Made by a program: the position numbers and the translations under genes. Under the pieces are notes generated by a model. It saw only the letters and a program-made list of their open reading frames with translations. It was not told the DNA's origin and did not search any database. Positions 1 to 10,844 of a DNA stretch of 64,000 nt are shown piece by piece (the stretch's first letter is position 1; each line of letters starts with the position of its first letter). This DNA comes from Bradyrhizobium sp. G127 (GTDB lineage: Bacteria; Pseudomonadota; Alphaproteobacteria; Rhizobiales; Xanthobacteraceae): assembly GCF_021502575.1 (NCBI RefSeq), contig NZ_JAKFGN010000002.1, forward strand, positions 310,001 to 374,000, read 5' to 3'.

Positions 1-137
1 AGCTGAAGGACAATCTTCGCCAGGCGGAAGCCGAGGAGCAGCTCGCCGCCTATGTGACCAAGCTTGAGACCGAGATCGGCGTCACGATCAACCAGAACGC
101 GTTTGCGGTGGCGACCGGCGCAGCCTCGACTCAATGA
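1..137 (+). CDS. C-terminal fragment of a PpiD/SurA-type periplasmic peptidyl-prolyl isomerase (partial)
   Basis: The reading frame is open from base 3 to a TGA at 135-137 and encodes the last 44 residues of a protein whose start lies outside the window. The tail has an amphipathic helix (LRQAEAEEQLAAYV) followed by an IGVTINQ segment. This resembles the end of PpiD-like SurA_N-domain foldases, which often precede the trp genes in bradyrhizobia. Such proteins are inner-membrane-anchored chaperones for outer-membrane proteins. The call rests on the C-terminus and the neighbourhood only, so it is tentative; that a coding sequence ends here is more certain. Confidence 0.5.
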   Translation, partial: LKDNLRQAEAEEQLAAYVTKLETEIGVTINQNAFAVATGAASTQ

Positions 138-177
138 CGCTCTCAAAATCGGAAGTCATCCTACCTAAAGCGAAATC

Positions 178-1191
178 ATGGACGATCTGAAAGTTACCAT
201 CGGAAAAGTCGCGACCGGCGCGGCGCTGACGCGCGAGGAAGCGGCGGCGGCGTTCGACCGCATGATGTCCGGAGAAGCGACGCCGTCGCAAATGGGCGGC
301 CTGCTAATGGCGCTGCGCGTGCGCGGCGAGACCGTCGATGAAATCACCGGCGCGGTCTCCGCGATGCGCGCCAAGATGCTCACCGTAAAAGCCCCGCCCG
401 ACGCGGTCGACATCGTCGGCACTGGCGGCGACGGCTCCGGCTCGGTCAACGTCTCGACCTGCGCGTCGTTCATTCTCGCAGGCACCGGCGTGCCGGTCGC
501 CAAGCACGGCAACCGCGCGCTATCATCGAAATCCGGCGCGGCCGACGCGCTGGCGGCGCTCGGCGTCAACATCAACATCACGCCGGACGACGTCGGCCGC
601 TGCATTGCCGAGGTCGGCATCGGCTTCATGTTCGCACCGACGCATCATCCGGCGATGAAGAATGTCGGCCCCACCCGCGTCGAACTCGCCACCCGCACTA
701 TCTTCAACCTGCTCGGACCGCTGTCCAATCCAGCCGGGGTCAAACGGCAGATGGTCGGTGTGTTCTCCAAGCACTGGGTCGAGCCGCTGGCGCAGGTGCT
801 GAAGAACCTCGGCGCGGAGTCGATCTGGGTCGTGCACGGCTCCGACGGTCTCGACGAGATCACCCTCACCGGCCCGACCTACGTCGCGGCGCTAGAGAAG
901 GGCAACATCCGCACCTTCGAAGTCACACCCGAGGATGCCGGGCTGCCGCGCGCCACCAGTGAGGAACTCAAGGGCGGCGACGCCGAGGCCAATGCCAGCG
1001 CTCTGCGCGATGTACTGGACGGCAAGCCCGGCGCCTATCGCAATGTCGCGCTGATCAACGCCGCCGCGGCGCTCGTGGTTGCAGGGCAAGCGAAAGACCT
1101 CAAGGAAGGCGTTGCGCTCGGCACCAAGGCGCTGGACACTGGCGCTGCGACCGACCGGCTGACGCGCCTCGTCGCCGTCTCCAATGCTTGA
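178..1191 (+). CDS. trpD: Anthranilate phosphoribosyltransferase
   Basis: TrpD transfers the phosphoribosyl group of PRPP to anthranilate, the second committed step of tryptophan synthesis, in the cytoplasm. The 337-residue length is normal for the family. The PRPP-binding glycine-rich loop GTGGDGSGS is at residues 81-89, the anthranilate-site KHGNR at 109-113, and SSKSGAAD follows at 116-123. The start is ATG at 178, 40 bases after the upstream gene. The stop overlaps the longest possible trpC frame, and trpC, moaC and moeA follow on the same strand with almost no spacing, so they are probably one transcript. Nothing is missing or unusual in the protein. Confidence 0.97.
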   Translation: MDDLKVTIGKVATGAALTREEAAAAFDRMMSGEATPSQMGGLLMALRVRGETVDEITGAVSAMRAKMLTVKAPPDAVDIVGTGGDGSGSVNVSTCASFILAGTGVPVAKHGNRALSSKSGAADALAALGVNINITPDDVGRCIAEVGIGFMFAPTHHPAMKNVGPTRVELATRTIFNLLGPLSNPAGVKRQMVGVFSKHWVEPLAQVLKNLGAESIWVVHGSDGLDEITLTGPTYVAALEKGNIRTFEVTPEDAGLPRATSEELKGGDAEANASALRDVLDGKPGAYRNVALINAAAALVVAGQAKDLKEGVALGTKALDTGAATDRLTRLVAVSNA

Positions 1192-1204
1192 GGAAGAACT
1201 GCCC

Positions 1205-2026
1205 TTGTCGGACATCCTCACCAAGATCGAAGCCTACAAGCGCGAGGAAATCGCCATAGCCAAGCGCGCGTGTTCGTTCGGCGAGATGGAGGCGCGCGCC
1301 AAGGCCGCGCCCGCCCCGCGCGGGTTCGTCAAGGCTATCCGCGCGAAACATGCCAGTGGCGACTATGCACTGATCGCCGAGATCAAGAAGGCCTCGCCGT
1401 CCAAGGGGCTCATTCGCGCCGACTTCGATCCGCCGGCGCTGGCGAAAGCCTATGAGGCCGGCGGCGCGGCCTGTCTCTCGGTGCTGACCGATACGCCCTC
1501 GTTTCAGGGCTCGCTGGATTTCATGGTCGCCGCACGCGCCGCCGTTTCGTTGCCGGTGCTGCGCAAGGATTTCATGTACGACACCTATCAGGTGGCGGAA
1601 GCCCGCGCGCACGGCGCGGATTGCATTCTCATCATCATGGCCGCGCTCGACGATGCTGCGGCCAAGGACATCGAGGAGGACGCTTTCGCGCGCGGCATGG
1701 ACGTGCTGCTCGAAGTTCATAACCGCGAAGAACTCGACCGCGCGCTCAAGCTGCGCTCGCCGCTGCTTGGCGTGAACAACCGCAACCTGCGCACCTTCGA
1801 GACCACGCTCGCCACCAGCGAAGACCTCGCGCCGCTGATCCCGAAGGATCGCATCAGCGTCGGCGAAAGCGGTATCTTCGCGCCGGAGGATCTGGCGCGG
1901 CTCGCCAAGGTCGGCATGGCTACTTTCCTTGTCGGCGAAAGTCTGATGCGGCAGGCCGACGTAACCGCAGCGACCCGCACGCTGCTGGCACGCAACGATG
2001 CGCAACGCGCCACCGGGACGCGCTGA
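1205..2026 (+). CDS. trpC: Indole-3-glycerol phosphate synthase
   Basis: TrpC closes the indole ring from carboxyphenylamino-deoxyribulose phosphate, following the TrpD product in tryptophan synthesis. The (beta/alpha)8 barrel shows the catalytic Lys in [17 protein letters not shown] with the second lysine, GVNNRNL and SVGESGI. I chose the TTG at 1205, which gives [16 protein letters not shown] (273 residues). That is the usual family N-terminus, and a GAGGAA ribosome-binding sequence lies about 9 bases upstream. An ATG at 1184 would add seven residues and overlap the end of trpD. It is a stand-alone enzyme with no fused TrpF domain. Confidence 0.95.
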   Translation: MSDILTKIEAYKREEIAIAKRACSFGEMEARAKAAPAPRGFVKAIRAKHASGDYALIAEIKKASPSKGLIRADFDPPALAKAYEAGGAACLSVLTDTPSFQGSLDFMVAARAAVSLPVLRKDFMYDTYQVAEARAHGADCILIIMAALDDAAAKDIEEDAFARGMDVLLEVHNREELDRALKLRSPLLGVNNRNLRTFETTLATSEDLAPLIPKDRISVGESGIFAPEDLARLAKVGMATFLVGESLMRQADVTAATRTLLARNDAQRATGTR

Positions 2027-2029
2027 GCC

Positions 2030-2536
2030 GTGGCCAAGGAAAAATCAAAGAAGACTGGTGCCGCCCTCACCCATATCGACGCCAAGGGCGAGGCGCGCAT
2101 GGTGGACGTTTCCGCCAAGCCGGATACCGAGCGGGTGGCAGTAGCCGAGGGCCATGTCGTCATGACCCGCAAGACTCTCGATCTCATCGTCAAGGGCAAT
2201 GCCGCCAAGGGCGACGTGCTCGGCACTGCGCGTGTCGCCGGCATCATGGCGGCCAAGCGCACCTCCGACCTCATTCCGCTGTGTCATCCGCTGGCACTGT
2301 CGAAAGTCACGCTCGACATCACGCCGGACACCAAGCTGCCCGGCTGCCGCGTCCGCGCAACCGTGAAGGTCAAGGGGCCGACCGGCGTCGAGATGGAGGC
2401 GCTGACCGCGGTGTCGGTGGCATGTCTCACCATCTACGACATGGTGAAAGCCGTCGAGCGCGGCATTCACATCGAAGGCGTCCGTCTGGTCGAGAAGAAG
2501 GGCGGAAAGTCCGGTCACTATCTGGCGGACTACTGA
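2030..2536 (+). CDS. moaC: Cyclic pyranopterin monophosphate synthase
   Basis: MoaC acts with MoaA in the first step of molybdenum cofactor synthesis, converting the GTP-derived cyclic intermediate to cyclic pyranopterin monophosphate. Family landmarks are LTHID near residue 13, [15 protein letters not shown] at 74-88, [11 protein letters not shown] at 121-131 and the KKGGKSGHY tail. The 168-residue length is standard. The start is GTG at 2030, three bases after the trpC stop, which suggests translational coupling. moeA follows 10 bases later, so two Mo-cofactor genes share a transcript with trpDC. Confidence 0.96.
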   Translation: MAKEKSKKTGAALTHIDAKGEARMVDVSAKPDTERVAVAEGHVVMTRKTLDLIVKGNAAKGDVLGTARVAGIMAAKRTSDLIPLCHPLALSKVTLDITPDTKLPGCRVRATVKVKGPTGVEMEALTAVSVACLTIYDMVKAVERGIHIEGVRLVEKKGGKSGHYLADY

Positions 2537-2546
2537 GGATTTCACC

Positions 2547-3755
2547 ATGGCGCTGATGCCGGTCGCCGAGGCCTATGCCGCCATTCTCAAGGACGTCAAG
2601 GCACTGCCCGAAGAGACGGCCGCGCTCACCGACGCCTTCCACCGCACACTGTCGCGCGACATCGCCGCGCTCCGCACGCAGCCGCCCGCCGCCATGTCGG
2701 CGATGGACGGTTATGCGGTGCACGCAGCAGATGCGGTGCCCGGCGCACGATTGAAGGTGATCGGCGAAGTCGCTGCGGGCCGGCCTTTCAACGAGACGGT
2801 TCACGCCGGACAGGCGGCGCGCATCTTCACCGGCGGTGTCATGCCCGACGGTGCGGATACCGTTGTCATTCAGGAAGACGCCACCCGCGACGGCGACTTC
2901 GTGATCGTCAACGCAGCCATCGCGGCAGGCAGGAATGTCCGCGCGGCGGGCATCGACTTCCGCGAGGGCGACATGCTTCTGCCACGCGGCACCCTGCTGT
3001 CCGACCGCTCCGTCGCGCTGGCGGCCGGAATGAACCATCCGCGGCTCCCGGTGCACCGCCGCCCGCGTGTAGCGATCCTGGCCACCGGCGACGAACTGGT
3101 GGCGCCGGGCGCAACGCCCGGCCCCGGCCAGATCATTTCCAGCAATGTCTTCGCGCTGACCGCGCTGGTCCGCAGCGAGGGCGCGGAGCCGATCGATCTC
3201 GGCGTCGCGCGCGACACGCTTGAGGCGACGTCCAGCAGCATCCGACGCGCGCGCGATCTCGGCGTCGATGTGCTCGTCACCACCGGCGGCGCGTCGGTGG
3301 GCGATCACGATTATGTTCAGGAGGCGCTGAGGGCCGAAGGCGTCGACATCGCATTCTGGAAGATCGCGCTGCGCCCCGGCAAGCCGATGATGCACGGACG
3401 GCTGAAGTCGATGCGGGTGCTCGGCCTGCCCGGCAATCCGGTGTCGTCCTACATCTGCGCCTTCGTGTTTCTGGTGCCGCTGATCCGCGCGCTGTCGGGA
3501 CGCACGCAGATCGATCACGTGGCCGAGCGTGCCGTGCTCGGACACGACCTGCCGGCCAACGACAAACGTCAGGATTATCTGCGCGCGCGAGCCGCACCCG
3601 GCCCGGACGGCCTGCCGGTGGCATCCTCGGTGGGCGCGCAGGACAGCTCCCTGGTGGCCAATCTGGCGGCGGCCAACGTGCTGATTGTCCGGCCCCCTTT
3701 CGCGCCCGCCGCCCCAGCCGGCTCCCCCTGCACGATCCTGCGGCTGCCGCGCTGA
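2547..3755 (+). CDS. moeA: Molybdopterin molybdenumtransferase
   Basis: MoeA inserts molybdate into adenylylated molybdopterin, the last step of Mo-cofactor synthesis. The 402-residue protein has the N-terminal SAMDGYAVH motif (residues 51-59), the MoCF-binding domain motif TTGGASVGDHD around 250, and GLPGNPVSS around 293, followed by a C-terminal domain IV. The start ATG at 2547 lies 10 bases after moaC. The gene closes the trpDC-moaC-moeA run. No transcription terminator is evident before the lexA promoter region. Confidence 0.96.
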   Translation: MALMPVAEAYAAILKDVKALPEETAALTDAFHRTLSRDIAALRTQPPAAMSAMDGYAVHAADAVPGARLKVIGEVAAGRPFNETVHAGQAARIFTGGVMPDGADTVVIQEDATRDGDFVIVNAAIAAGRNVRAAGIDFREGDMLLPRGTLLSDRSVALAAGMNHPRLPVHRRPRVAILATGDELVAPGATPGPGQIISSNVFALTALVRSEGAEPIDLGVARDTLEATSSSIRRARDLGVDVLVTTGGASVGDHDYVQEALRAEGVDIAFWKIALRPGKPMMHGRLKSMRVLGLPGNPVSSYICAFVFLVPLIRALSGRTQIDHVAERAVLGHDLPANDKRQDYLRARAAPGPDGLPVASSVGAQDSSLVANLAAANVLIVRPPFAPAAPAGSPCTILRLPR

Positions 3756-3799
3756 ACCATCTGCATTCCGTCGCGCGCCGTTGACCTGAAATTAAGGGG

Positions 3800-3828
3800 T
3801 TGCGGAACACATATGGAACAGATAGTGT
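3800..3828 (+). promoter_or_regulatory. Candidate sigma-70 promoter of lexA
   Basis: TTGCGG (3800-3805) and TAGTGT (3823-3828) are separated by 17 bases. The spacer contains the first SOS box, so LexA binding would block RNA polymerase. The hexamers match the consensus only partly; the call relies on the position relative to the SOS boxes and lexA. Confidence 0.4.
3805..3819 (+). promoter_or_regulatory. LexA-binding SOS box 1 of lexA
   Basis: GAAC-ACATATG-GAAC is a perfect alphaproteobacterial SOS box (GTTC-N7-GTTC read on the other strand) with an AT-rich spacer. It lies about 130 bases before the lexA start codon and implies autoregulation of lexA. Confidence 0.85.
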
Positions 3829-3830
3829 TC

Positions 3831-3845
3831 GTTCATGCTTTGTTT
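3831..3845 (+). promoter_or_regulatory. LexA-binding SOS box 2 of lexA (one mismatch)
   Basis: GTTC-ATGCTTT-GTTT matches the direct-repeat SOS box at seven of eight fixed positions. It faces the opposite way to box 1 and begins 11 bases after it. A paired, opposed arrangement also occurs at 33636-33668. Confidence 0.65.
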
Positions 3846-3947
3846 CGACTGACTCGCAACTCCTGATCACCCTTCAAAATGGGCCCAGAGAGGCGCGATA
3901 CCGGCAGCTCGAAACTTCAAGAGTCGCGGGACCAGGGACCTTTTCAG

Positions 3948-4655
3948 ATGCTGACACGCAAACAGTACGAGCTTCTTCGCTTCATCAACGAGCGGCTGAA
4001 GGAAGCTGGCGTTCCGCCCTCGTTCGACGAGATGAAGGATGCGCTGGATCTGCGCTCCAAGTCCGGTATTCACCGGCTGATTACTGCGCTCGAGGAGCGC
4101 GGCTTCATCCGCAGGCTGGCCAACCGCGCCCGCGCCATCGAAGTCATCAAGCTCCCTGAACTGGGCGTCAATCCCGGCGGTGCACGCCGCGGCTTCACCC
4201 CGAGCGTCATCGAAGGCAATCTCGGCAAGGTCCGCTCCAATCCGTCTGCCGGTCCTGACGAGGATGCGAGCTTTCCGGTCTCGGTGCCGATGATGGGGCG
4301 GATCGCGGCGGGTACACCGATCGAGGCGCTGCAAACCCGCAGCCACAACATCAGCGTGCCGCCCGACATGCTCGGCTCCGGCGAGCATTACGCGCTCGAA
4401 GTGCGCGGCGACTCGATGATGGAGGCCGGCATCCTCGACGGCGACACCGTGCTGATTCAACGCAACGAGAGCGCTGACACCGGCGACATCGTGGTGGCGC
4501 TGATCGATGAGGAAGAAGCCACCCTGAAGCGCTTCCGGCGGCGCGGCGCATCCATCGCGCTCGAGCCCGCTAACTCGGCCTATGAAGTCCGCATCCTGCC
4601 GCCCAACCGCGTACGGATTCAGGGCAAGCTGGTCGGACTCGTCCGCAAGTACTGA
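3948..4655 (+). CDS. lexA: LexA repressor, SOS regulator
   Basis: LexA represses DNA-damage genes and self-cleaves when stimulated by RecA filaments. The N-terminal winged helix-turn-helix spans residues 1-65. The Ala-Gly cleavage site is A121-G122, in IAAGTP. The catalytic pair is Ser156 (RGDSMM) and Lys194 (ATLKRF), so the protein should be cleavable. I chose ATG 3948 ([10 protein letters not shown], 235 residues) because it matches the family start; the open frame extends upstream into the promoter region. Two SOS boxes lie upstream. It is convergent with comEC, 14 bases away. Confidence 0.97.
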   Translation: MLTRKQYELLRFINERLKEAGVPPSFDEMKDALDLRSKSGIHRLITALEERGFIRRLANRARAIEVIKLPELGVNPGGARRGFTPSVIEGNLGKVRSNPSAGPDEDASFPVSVPMMGRIAAGTPIEALQTRSHNISVPPDMLGSGEHYALEVRGDSMMEAGILDGDTVLIQRNESADTGDIVVALIDEEEATLKRFRRRGASIALEPANSAYEVRILPPNRVRIQGKLVGLVRKY

Positions 4656-4669
4656 GACGGATCGCTGGA

Positions 4670-6949
4670 TCAATCGTCCGGCTGCAGGTCGCTTTCCGCA
4701 GGCGTCGCATCGACCGACTGCGCGGGACGGCCGGGCCGAGCGACAGGCACAGCCGCGTCGTCCTCTGCAATGGCTGGTGACCACGGACGATCGACGCCGC
4801 GGGGCCGGATCGCCGTGATTGCGTAGCCCTCAGCCATCTTGCGCAGGGCGAGCGGTCCTCGTCGCTTCAGCATTTCCTGATCCAACACCAGAGCGGCGCA
4901 ATCGGTTGGCGGCTGCCGCAACGTCACGATCATAGCGGCGCGTGTGCAATCGTCCGAGAAAGCCTCCGGTTTCAGCGTCAACGCAATGATCGCGCCGTCA
5001 GCGGCCTGCACCACGCAACCTGAACCGTCGCATGACACGCCTTCCGTCAGCGACGGATCGGCGGCGTTGCGTGCATCGGCATCGGCCGCAAGCCATTCCC
5101 GCGACAGAAACGTATCTTTCGCCGTGCGCATCAGCCGCAGCCTGCCGTCCTTGGCGCGCACGCCGACGGTTTGTCCGTCGCCCGCCACCAGAATGTCCGG
5201 CTGCGGCGTGGTGAGCGCCCACAGCGCTGCCAGCGCAACGAGCCCTGCTCCGGCCCAGCGCAGCGGCGTACGCAACAGGCCCAAGACAATGATGCCCATG
5301 CTCATCGCCGCCAGCGGACCGGCGCCGAATGCCGCCAGCCGCCCGATCGCGCCCGGCAACGCCGCGACCCATTGCGACACCGCAACCATCCAGCCGATGC
5401 CGAGATCCATCAGCCGCCAGAACACGCCATCGAAGCCGAACGGCATGGCCAGCAGCCCCAGCAAACCTGCGGGCATCACCAGCACCGACACCACCGGCAT
5501 CGCGGCGAGATTGGCCACCACGCCGTAAGGCGTCACGCGATGAAAATGAAACGCCGCGTAAGGCATGGTCGCAAGGCCAGCGACCAGCGACGCCAGCGCC
5601 AGCATGGTAATTTCCCGCCCGCCCCACAATGCCGCGCGCGCCACCTGAGAATTGTCCGGCGACGCGAACAGGTTCGGCATGCCGAGTTGCACCAGCGCCA
5701 CAAGCCCGAGCGTGGCGGCGAACGACATCTGGAAACTCGGATGCACCAGCGCCTCCGGCGCGATGATAAGAACGATCATCGCCGCCACCGCGAGGGTGCG
5801 GAACGTGATGGCACGGCGATCCACCATCACCGCGATCAGCACCACCGCCGTCATGAAAAACGAGCGCTGGGTCGCAACCTCCGCCCCTGACAGCAGCAGA
5901 TAGAATGCGGCTGCGAGGAAGGCCGCTGCCGCCGACCACTTCTTGATCGGGAACGTCACGGTCAGCGCGGGAAACAGCGCGAGCAACGCCCGCACCGCGA
6001 AGAACACCACGCCCGCCACCACGGCCATGTGATAGCCGGAGATCGACAGCACATGGCCCAATCCAGAGATGAACATGGCGTCGTTGACCGGCGCGGAAAT
6101 CGCGTCGCGGCGGCCGGTCAAAAGCGCGGTGGCGATGGCGCGCGAATCGCCGCTCAGCACGCTGCGGATGCGCGCGTCGATCGCGTCGCGCATGTTCTGC
6201 ATCGTCGCAGCATAACGCAGATACGCGCCTCCGGGGCGCGGCGCTTCGATCATCCTGATCGTGCCCATCGCGAAGCCCGATGCGCCGATGCCCTGAAAGT
6301 ACATATCGCGGCCAAAGTCGTAGCTGCCCGGCCGCAGCGGCGACAGCGGCGGCTGCAATCGCGCTTTCAGTTCTACGAAACTGCCGACCGCCGGTGCGGT
6401 GCCCTTTTTGACCGAGAGCCGCACGCGCTCGAGTTTCACCTCACTGCGCGGAGATTCCATCTCCTCCACGCGCAACACGAAGCGGTCGGTGCGTTCGCGC
6501 TCGTCATGGGTTTCGACAAACCCCTTCATGGCAACGGAGAACATCGGCCGCGCCAGCACACCATGGGCGACCCGCGCGGTCTTCAGCGCAGCCGTGGCGA
6601 AGCCCGCCGACAACGCAGCCAGCATCACAACAAACGGAAAGACCGGATGCTGCCGCGCCAGGAAGGCGGCGATACAGAGCGCTGCCGCAGTCGCTGCAGC
6701 AACAGACGCCACCGGCTCGCGCTCCGCCGCGAAATACAAGGCGATGCCGGTGCCGAATGCGACCGGCACCCATGGCAGCAAACGGCCCGGCCCCGCTTCC
6801 GCGCGCAGCCAGCTTTTGAGAGCTTCGATCCACGACGACCAAACGCCGATGCCGCTGTCGGCGGCCGCTCCGGCACGCGCCGCATCGCGCGGCGGCCAGG
6901 TGCTGACCTGGCCGTGCGTCCGCCGCCGATCGCTGTCCCGACTGGCCAT
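4670..6949 (-). CDS. comEC: ComEC/Rec2-family DNA-uptake channel protein, metallo-beta-lactamase motif not seen
   Basis: ComEC forms the inner-membrane channel for single-stranded DNA in natural transformation. The 759-residue protein has an N-terminal hydrophobic and DUF4131-like region to about residue 220. The Competence domain follows with many membrane helices, including GLGHVLSISGYHMAVVAG. The last 170 residues (from about LVAGDGQTVGVR) align by position with the C-terminal hydrolase domain of long ComEC proteins, but I see no HxHxDH metal site. That nuclease-like function therefore looks lost, which is common in alphaproteobacterial versions. The gene is convergent with lexA and lies downstream of glnS on the same strand. 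Whether the organism is transformable is unknown. Confidence 0.9.
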   Translation of the reverse strand: MASRDSDRRRTHGQVSTWPPRDAARAGAAADSGIGVWSSWIEALKSWLRAEAGPGRLLPWVPVAFGTGIALYFAAEREPVASVAAATAAALCIAAFLARQHPVFPFVVMLAALSAGFATAALKTARVAHGVLARPMFSVAMKGFVETHDERERTDRFVLRVEEMESPRSEVKLERVRLSVKKGTAPAVGSFVELKARLQPPLSPLRPGSYDFGRDMYFQGIGASGFAMGTIRMIEAPRPGGAYLRYAATMQNMRDAIDARIRSVLSGDSRAIATALLTGRRDAISAPVNDAMFISGLGHVLSISGYHMAVVAGVVFFAVRALLALFPALTVTFPIKKWSAAAAFLAAAFYLLLSGAEVATQRSFFMTAVVLIAVMVDRRAITFRTLAVAAMIVLIIAPEALVHPSFQMSFAATLGLVALVQLGMPNLFASPDNSQVARAALWGGREITMLALASLVAGLATMPYAAFHFHRVTPYGVVANLAAMPVVSVLVMPAGLLGLLAMPFGFDGVFWRLMDLGIGWMVAVSQWVAALPGAIGRLAAFGAGPLAAMSMGIIVLGLLRTPLRWAGAGLVALAALWALTTPQPDILVAGDGQTVGVRAKDGRLRLMRTAKDTFLSREWLAADADARNAADPSLTEGVSCDGSGCVVQAADGAIIALTLKPEAFSDDCTRAAMIVTLRQPPTDCAALVLDQEMLKRRGPLALRKMAEGYAITAIRPRGVDRPWSPAIAEDDAAVPVARPGRPAQSVDATPAESDLQPDD

Positions 6950-7080
6950 CGCGCCGCCCCGTCCGCGCGTTGCAGTGACGGGATGCTACTGACGAGCCGC
7001 CAGCCGGAACAGCGGAACGGATGCAGAATGCGCGGCTATATCTTCAGGCGATTGCCCGAACCTGCAACGCCACGCTTGAT

Positions 7081-7128
7081 GAGAGAACGGCTCTCTGCCC
7101 TTCATGGCCGGGCCTGTCCCGGCCATGA
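7081..7128. repeat. REP-like palindromes between glnS and comEC
   Basis: The main element has TCATGGCCGGG (7102-7112), a CCTGT loop and CCCGGCCATGA (7118-7128), a perfect 11-bp inverted repeat. A short GAGAG/CTCTC repeat precedes it at 7081-7095. The sequence resembles the TGGCCGGG-type extragenic palindromes scattered through bradyrhizobial genomes, and a similar pair occurs at 62044-62125. No T-run follows on either strand, so a simple terminator is less likely. Confidence 0.6.
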
Positions 7129-7176
7129 CGAACTCTGGCGAAGCGCCAAAATGCATTGGCGGCATTTGAGCTGGTC

Positions 7177-8850
<1,674 letters not shown>

Positions 8851-9246
8851 TTTGACCCTTTCAAGCCAGCGTGGCAGTTCGCAAGTCCGCACCATTCGGC
8901 CGCACGTTCCTTTGCGAACTTGCGAACTGACGCCACACTGGAATCACAACTTCCAGTGTCCTTTAGAATCCGAAATTCGCTACGAAACAGGCTGGGAAAA
9001 GAGGCGAACTTCGGATTCAGGACATTGGGGCCTATGTGCCAAATCCGGGGGGCCGCGCCAAGTGCCGTGGACCCTCCCGGCCACGTCCCGATCCCGGATA
9101 AAATGCCCTTCCGGCACCTCGGCCGGGCACACCGGTTCCCCACCCCGTAAGGCCGGCGATAACCCTTCTCAATTCGCTCTGAGACAGCCCGCGGACGGTG
9201 TGATACACGCCCGCCGGTAACAATCCCGGGACCATTGACCGCCACC
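8851..9246. other. Divergent glnS/gltX intergenic region with three inverted repeats
   Basis: This gene-free stretch contains three consecutive inverted repeats on the glnS side. IR1 is 8966-8980 with 9004-9018, a 15-bp stem with one mismatch on the plus strand that becomes a G-U pair in a minus-strand RNA. IR2 is 8935-8943 with 8951-8959, 9 bp with a 7-base loop. IR3 is 8875-8886 with 8918-8929, 12 bp. The wobble pair favours an RNA structure in the glnS transcript. The part from 9040 to 9246 is GC-rich, and I see no convincing promoter for gltX there. Confidence 0.6.
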
Positions 9247-10671
9247 ATGACCAAACCCGTCGTCACCCGCTTTGCGCCCTCTCCGACCGGCTTCCTCCAT
9301 ATCGGTGGAGCGCGCACCGCCCTATTCAACTGGCTCTATGCCCGCGGGCGCGGCGGCCGGATGTTGCTGCGGATCGAGGACACCGACCGCGAACGCTCAA
9401 CCGACGCGGCTATCGCGGCCATTCTCGATGGCCTGCAATGGCTCGGCATCGAATGGGATGGCGAGACCGTCTACCAGTTCACCCGCGCCGCAAGGCACCG
9501 GGAAGTCGCCGAGCAGCTCCTCGCTGCCGGCAAGGCCTATTACTGCTACGCATCGGCAGAAGAACTGACCCAGATGCGTGAAACGGCCAAAGCCGAGGGC
9601 CGCGCCATGCGCTACGACGGCCGCTGGCGCGACCGCGATCCCTCGGAAGCCCCGCCCGGCGTCAAGCCGGTGATCCGGCTCCGCGCGCCGCAAACCGGCG
9701 AGACCGTGATCGAGGATCAGGTGCAGGGCCGCGTGGTCTGGCAGAACGAGAATTTCGACGATCTGGTGCTGCTGCGATCCGACGGAAATCCGACCTACAT
9801 GCTCGCCGTAGTGGTGGACGATCACGACATGGACATCACCCACATCATCCGCGGCGACGACCACCTCATCAACGCCGCGCGTCAGAAACATATTTACGAT
9901 GCGCTGGGCTGGGACGTGCCGGTCATGTCTCACATTCCGTTGATCCACGGACCGGACGGATCGAAACTGTCCAAGCGCCACGGCGCCCTCGGTGTCGACG
10001 CCTACCGCGCCATGGGCTACCTGCCGGCCGCGCTGCGTAACTATCTCGTGAGGCTCGGCTGGAGCCATGGCGATCAGGAGATCTTCTCGACCGAGGAGAT
10101 GATTAAGGAATTCGACCTGCCCGCGGTCGGGCGCTCGGCCGCGCGCTTCGATTTCGCCAAACTCGAAAACCTCAACGGCCATTACATCCGCAACGCCGAC
10201 GACAAGGCGTTGCTGGCAAGTTTCGAGGATGTGCTGCAATTCGTTCCGGGCGGCGCGGACCTTCGCGCCAAGCTGAACGACACCACCCGCGCCCAACTGC
10301 TGGCCGCGATGCCGGGACTGAAAGAACGTGCCAAAACGCTGATCGAACTGATCGACAGCGCGCAGTTTATTTTCGCCGAACGGCCGCTTCCCCTTGAGCC
10401 GAAGGCGGCTGCAGTCCTGACGCCGGAAACGCGGCAACTGATCGGAAAGCTCCGCACCGCGCTTGAAACGGTCACGCCCTGGGCGGCGGCCACCACGGAA
10501 GCAGCAATGCGGAGTTTCGCGGAGCAGAATAACCTCAAACTCGGGGCGATTGCGCAGCCGTTACGCGTCGCGTTGACCGGCCGGACCACCTCGCCCGGCA
10601 TCTTCGACGTTCTGGCCGTACTGGGGCGGCAAACCTGTCTGGAACGCCTGCAAGATCAGGCCTCGGGATAA
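9247..10671 (+). CDS. gltX: Glutamyl-tRNA synthetase
   Basis: GltX charges tRNA-Glu with glutamate for protein and tetrapyrrole synthesis. Class I motifs are HIGG at residues 18-21 and KLSKR near 240, in the form [10 protein letters not shown]. The start ATG 9247 gives [16 protein letters not shown], the family norm, and 474 residues; a TTG four codons upstream is possible but has no better ribosome-binding site. The gene is divergent from glnS. With both GltX and GlnS present, mischarging of tRNA-Gln by GltX is not required for viability, although gatCAB may exist elsewhere. Confidence 0.96.
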   Translation: MTKPVVTRFAPSPTGFLHIGGARTALFNWLYARGRGGRMLLRIEDTDRERSTDAAIAAILDGLQWLGIEWDGETVYQFTRAARHREVAEQLLAAGKAYYCYASAEELTQMRETAKAEGRAMRYDGRWRDRDPSEAPPGVKPVIRLRAPQTGETVIEDQVQGRVVWQNENFDDLVLLRSDGNPTYMLAVVVDDHDMDITHIIRGDDHLINAARQKHIYDALGWDVPVMSHIPLIHGPDGSKLSKRHGALGVDAYRAMGYLPAALRNYLVRLGWSHGDQEIFSTEEMIKEFDLPAVGRSAARFDFAKLENLNGHYIRNADDKALLASFEDVLQFVPGGADLRAKLNDTTRAQLLAAMPGLKERAKTLIELIDSAQFIFAERPLPLEPKAAAVLTPETRQLIGKLRTALETVTPWAAATTEAAMRSFAEQNNLKLGAIAQPLRVALTGRTTSPGIFDVLAVLGRQTCLERLQDQASG

Positions 10672-10774
10672 TCAACGCCAATGCAGGGCAGCCCCAACTT
10701 TGGGTTGAGACCGCCTATCTTGCAGCGCACACAGCAATAAGCTACCCATTTGAGCCACGCTTCTGGAACAAAAC

Positions 10775-10803
10775 GCTTACATCGCTATATGACCGCTGTA
10801 AGC
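10775..10803. promoter_or_regulatory. Inverted repeat in the gltA promoter region
   Basis: GCTTACA (10775-10781) and TGTAAGC (10797-10803) form a 7-bp inverted repeat around TATATG (10786-10791), a possible -10 element. No good -35 hexamer is spaced correctly. It could be an operator for a dimeric regulator, but this is speculative. Confidence 0.3.
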
Positions 10804-10844
10804 ATCGCTTCTTGCCCTGCGCAACACTCACCGGGGACTTCACG

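Noticed and set aside
7007-7018. GAAC-AGCG-GAAC near comEC as a possible SOS box
   Set aside because: The spacing is 4 bases, not 7, so LexA of this group should not recognise it. Similar 4-base pairs occur at 8915-8927 and near 36150.
7102-7128. Terminator for glnS
   Set aside because: The stem is strong but lacks a T-run on either strand, and its sequence matches the dispersed REP-like type better.
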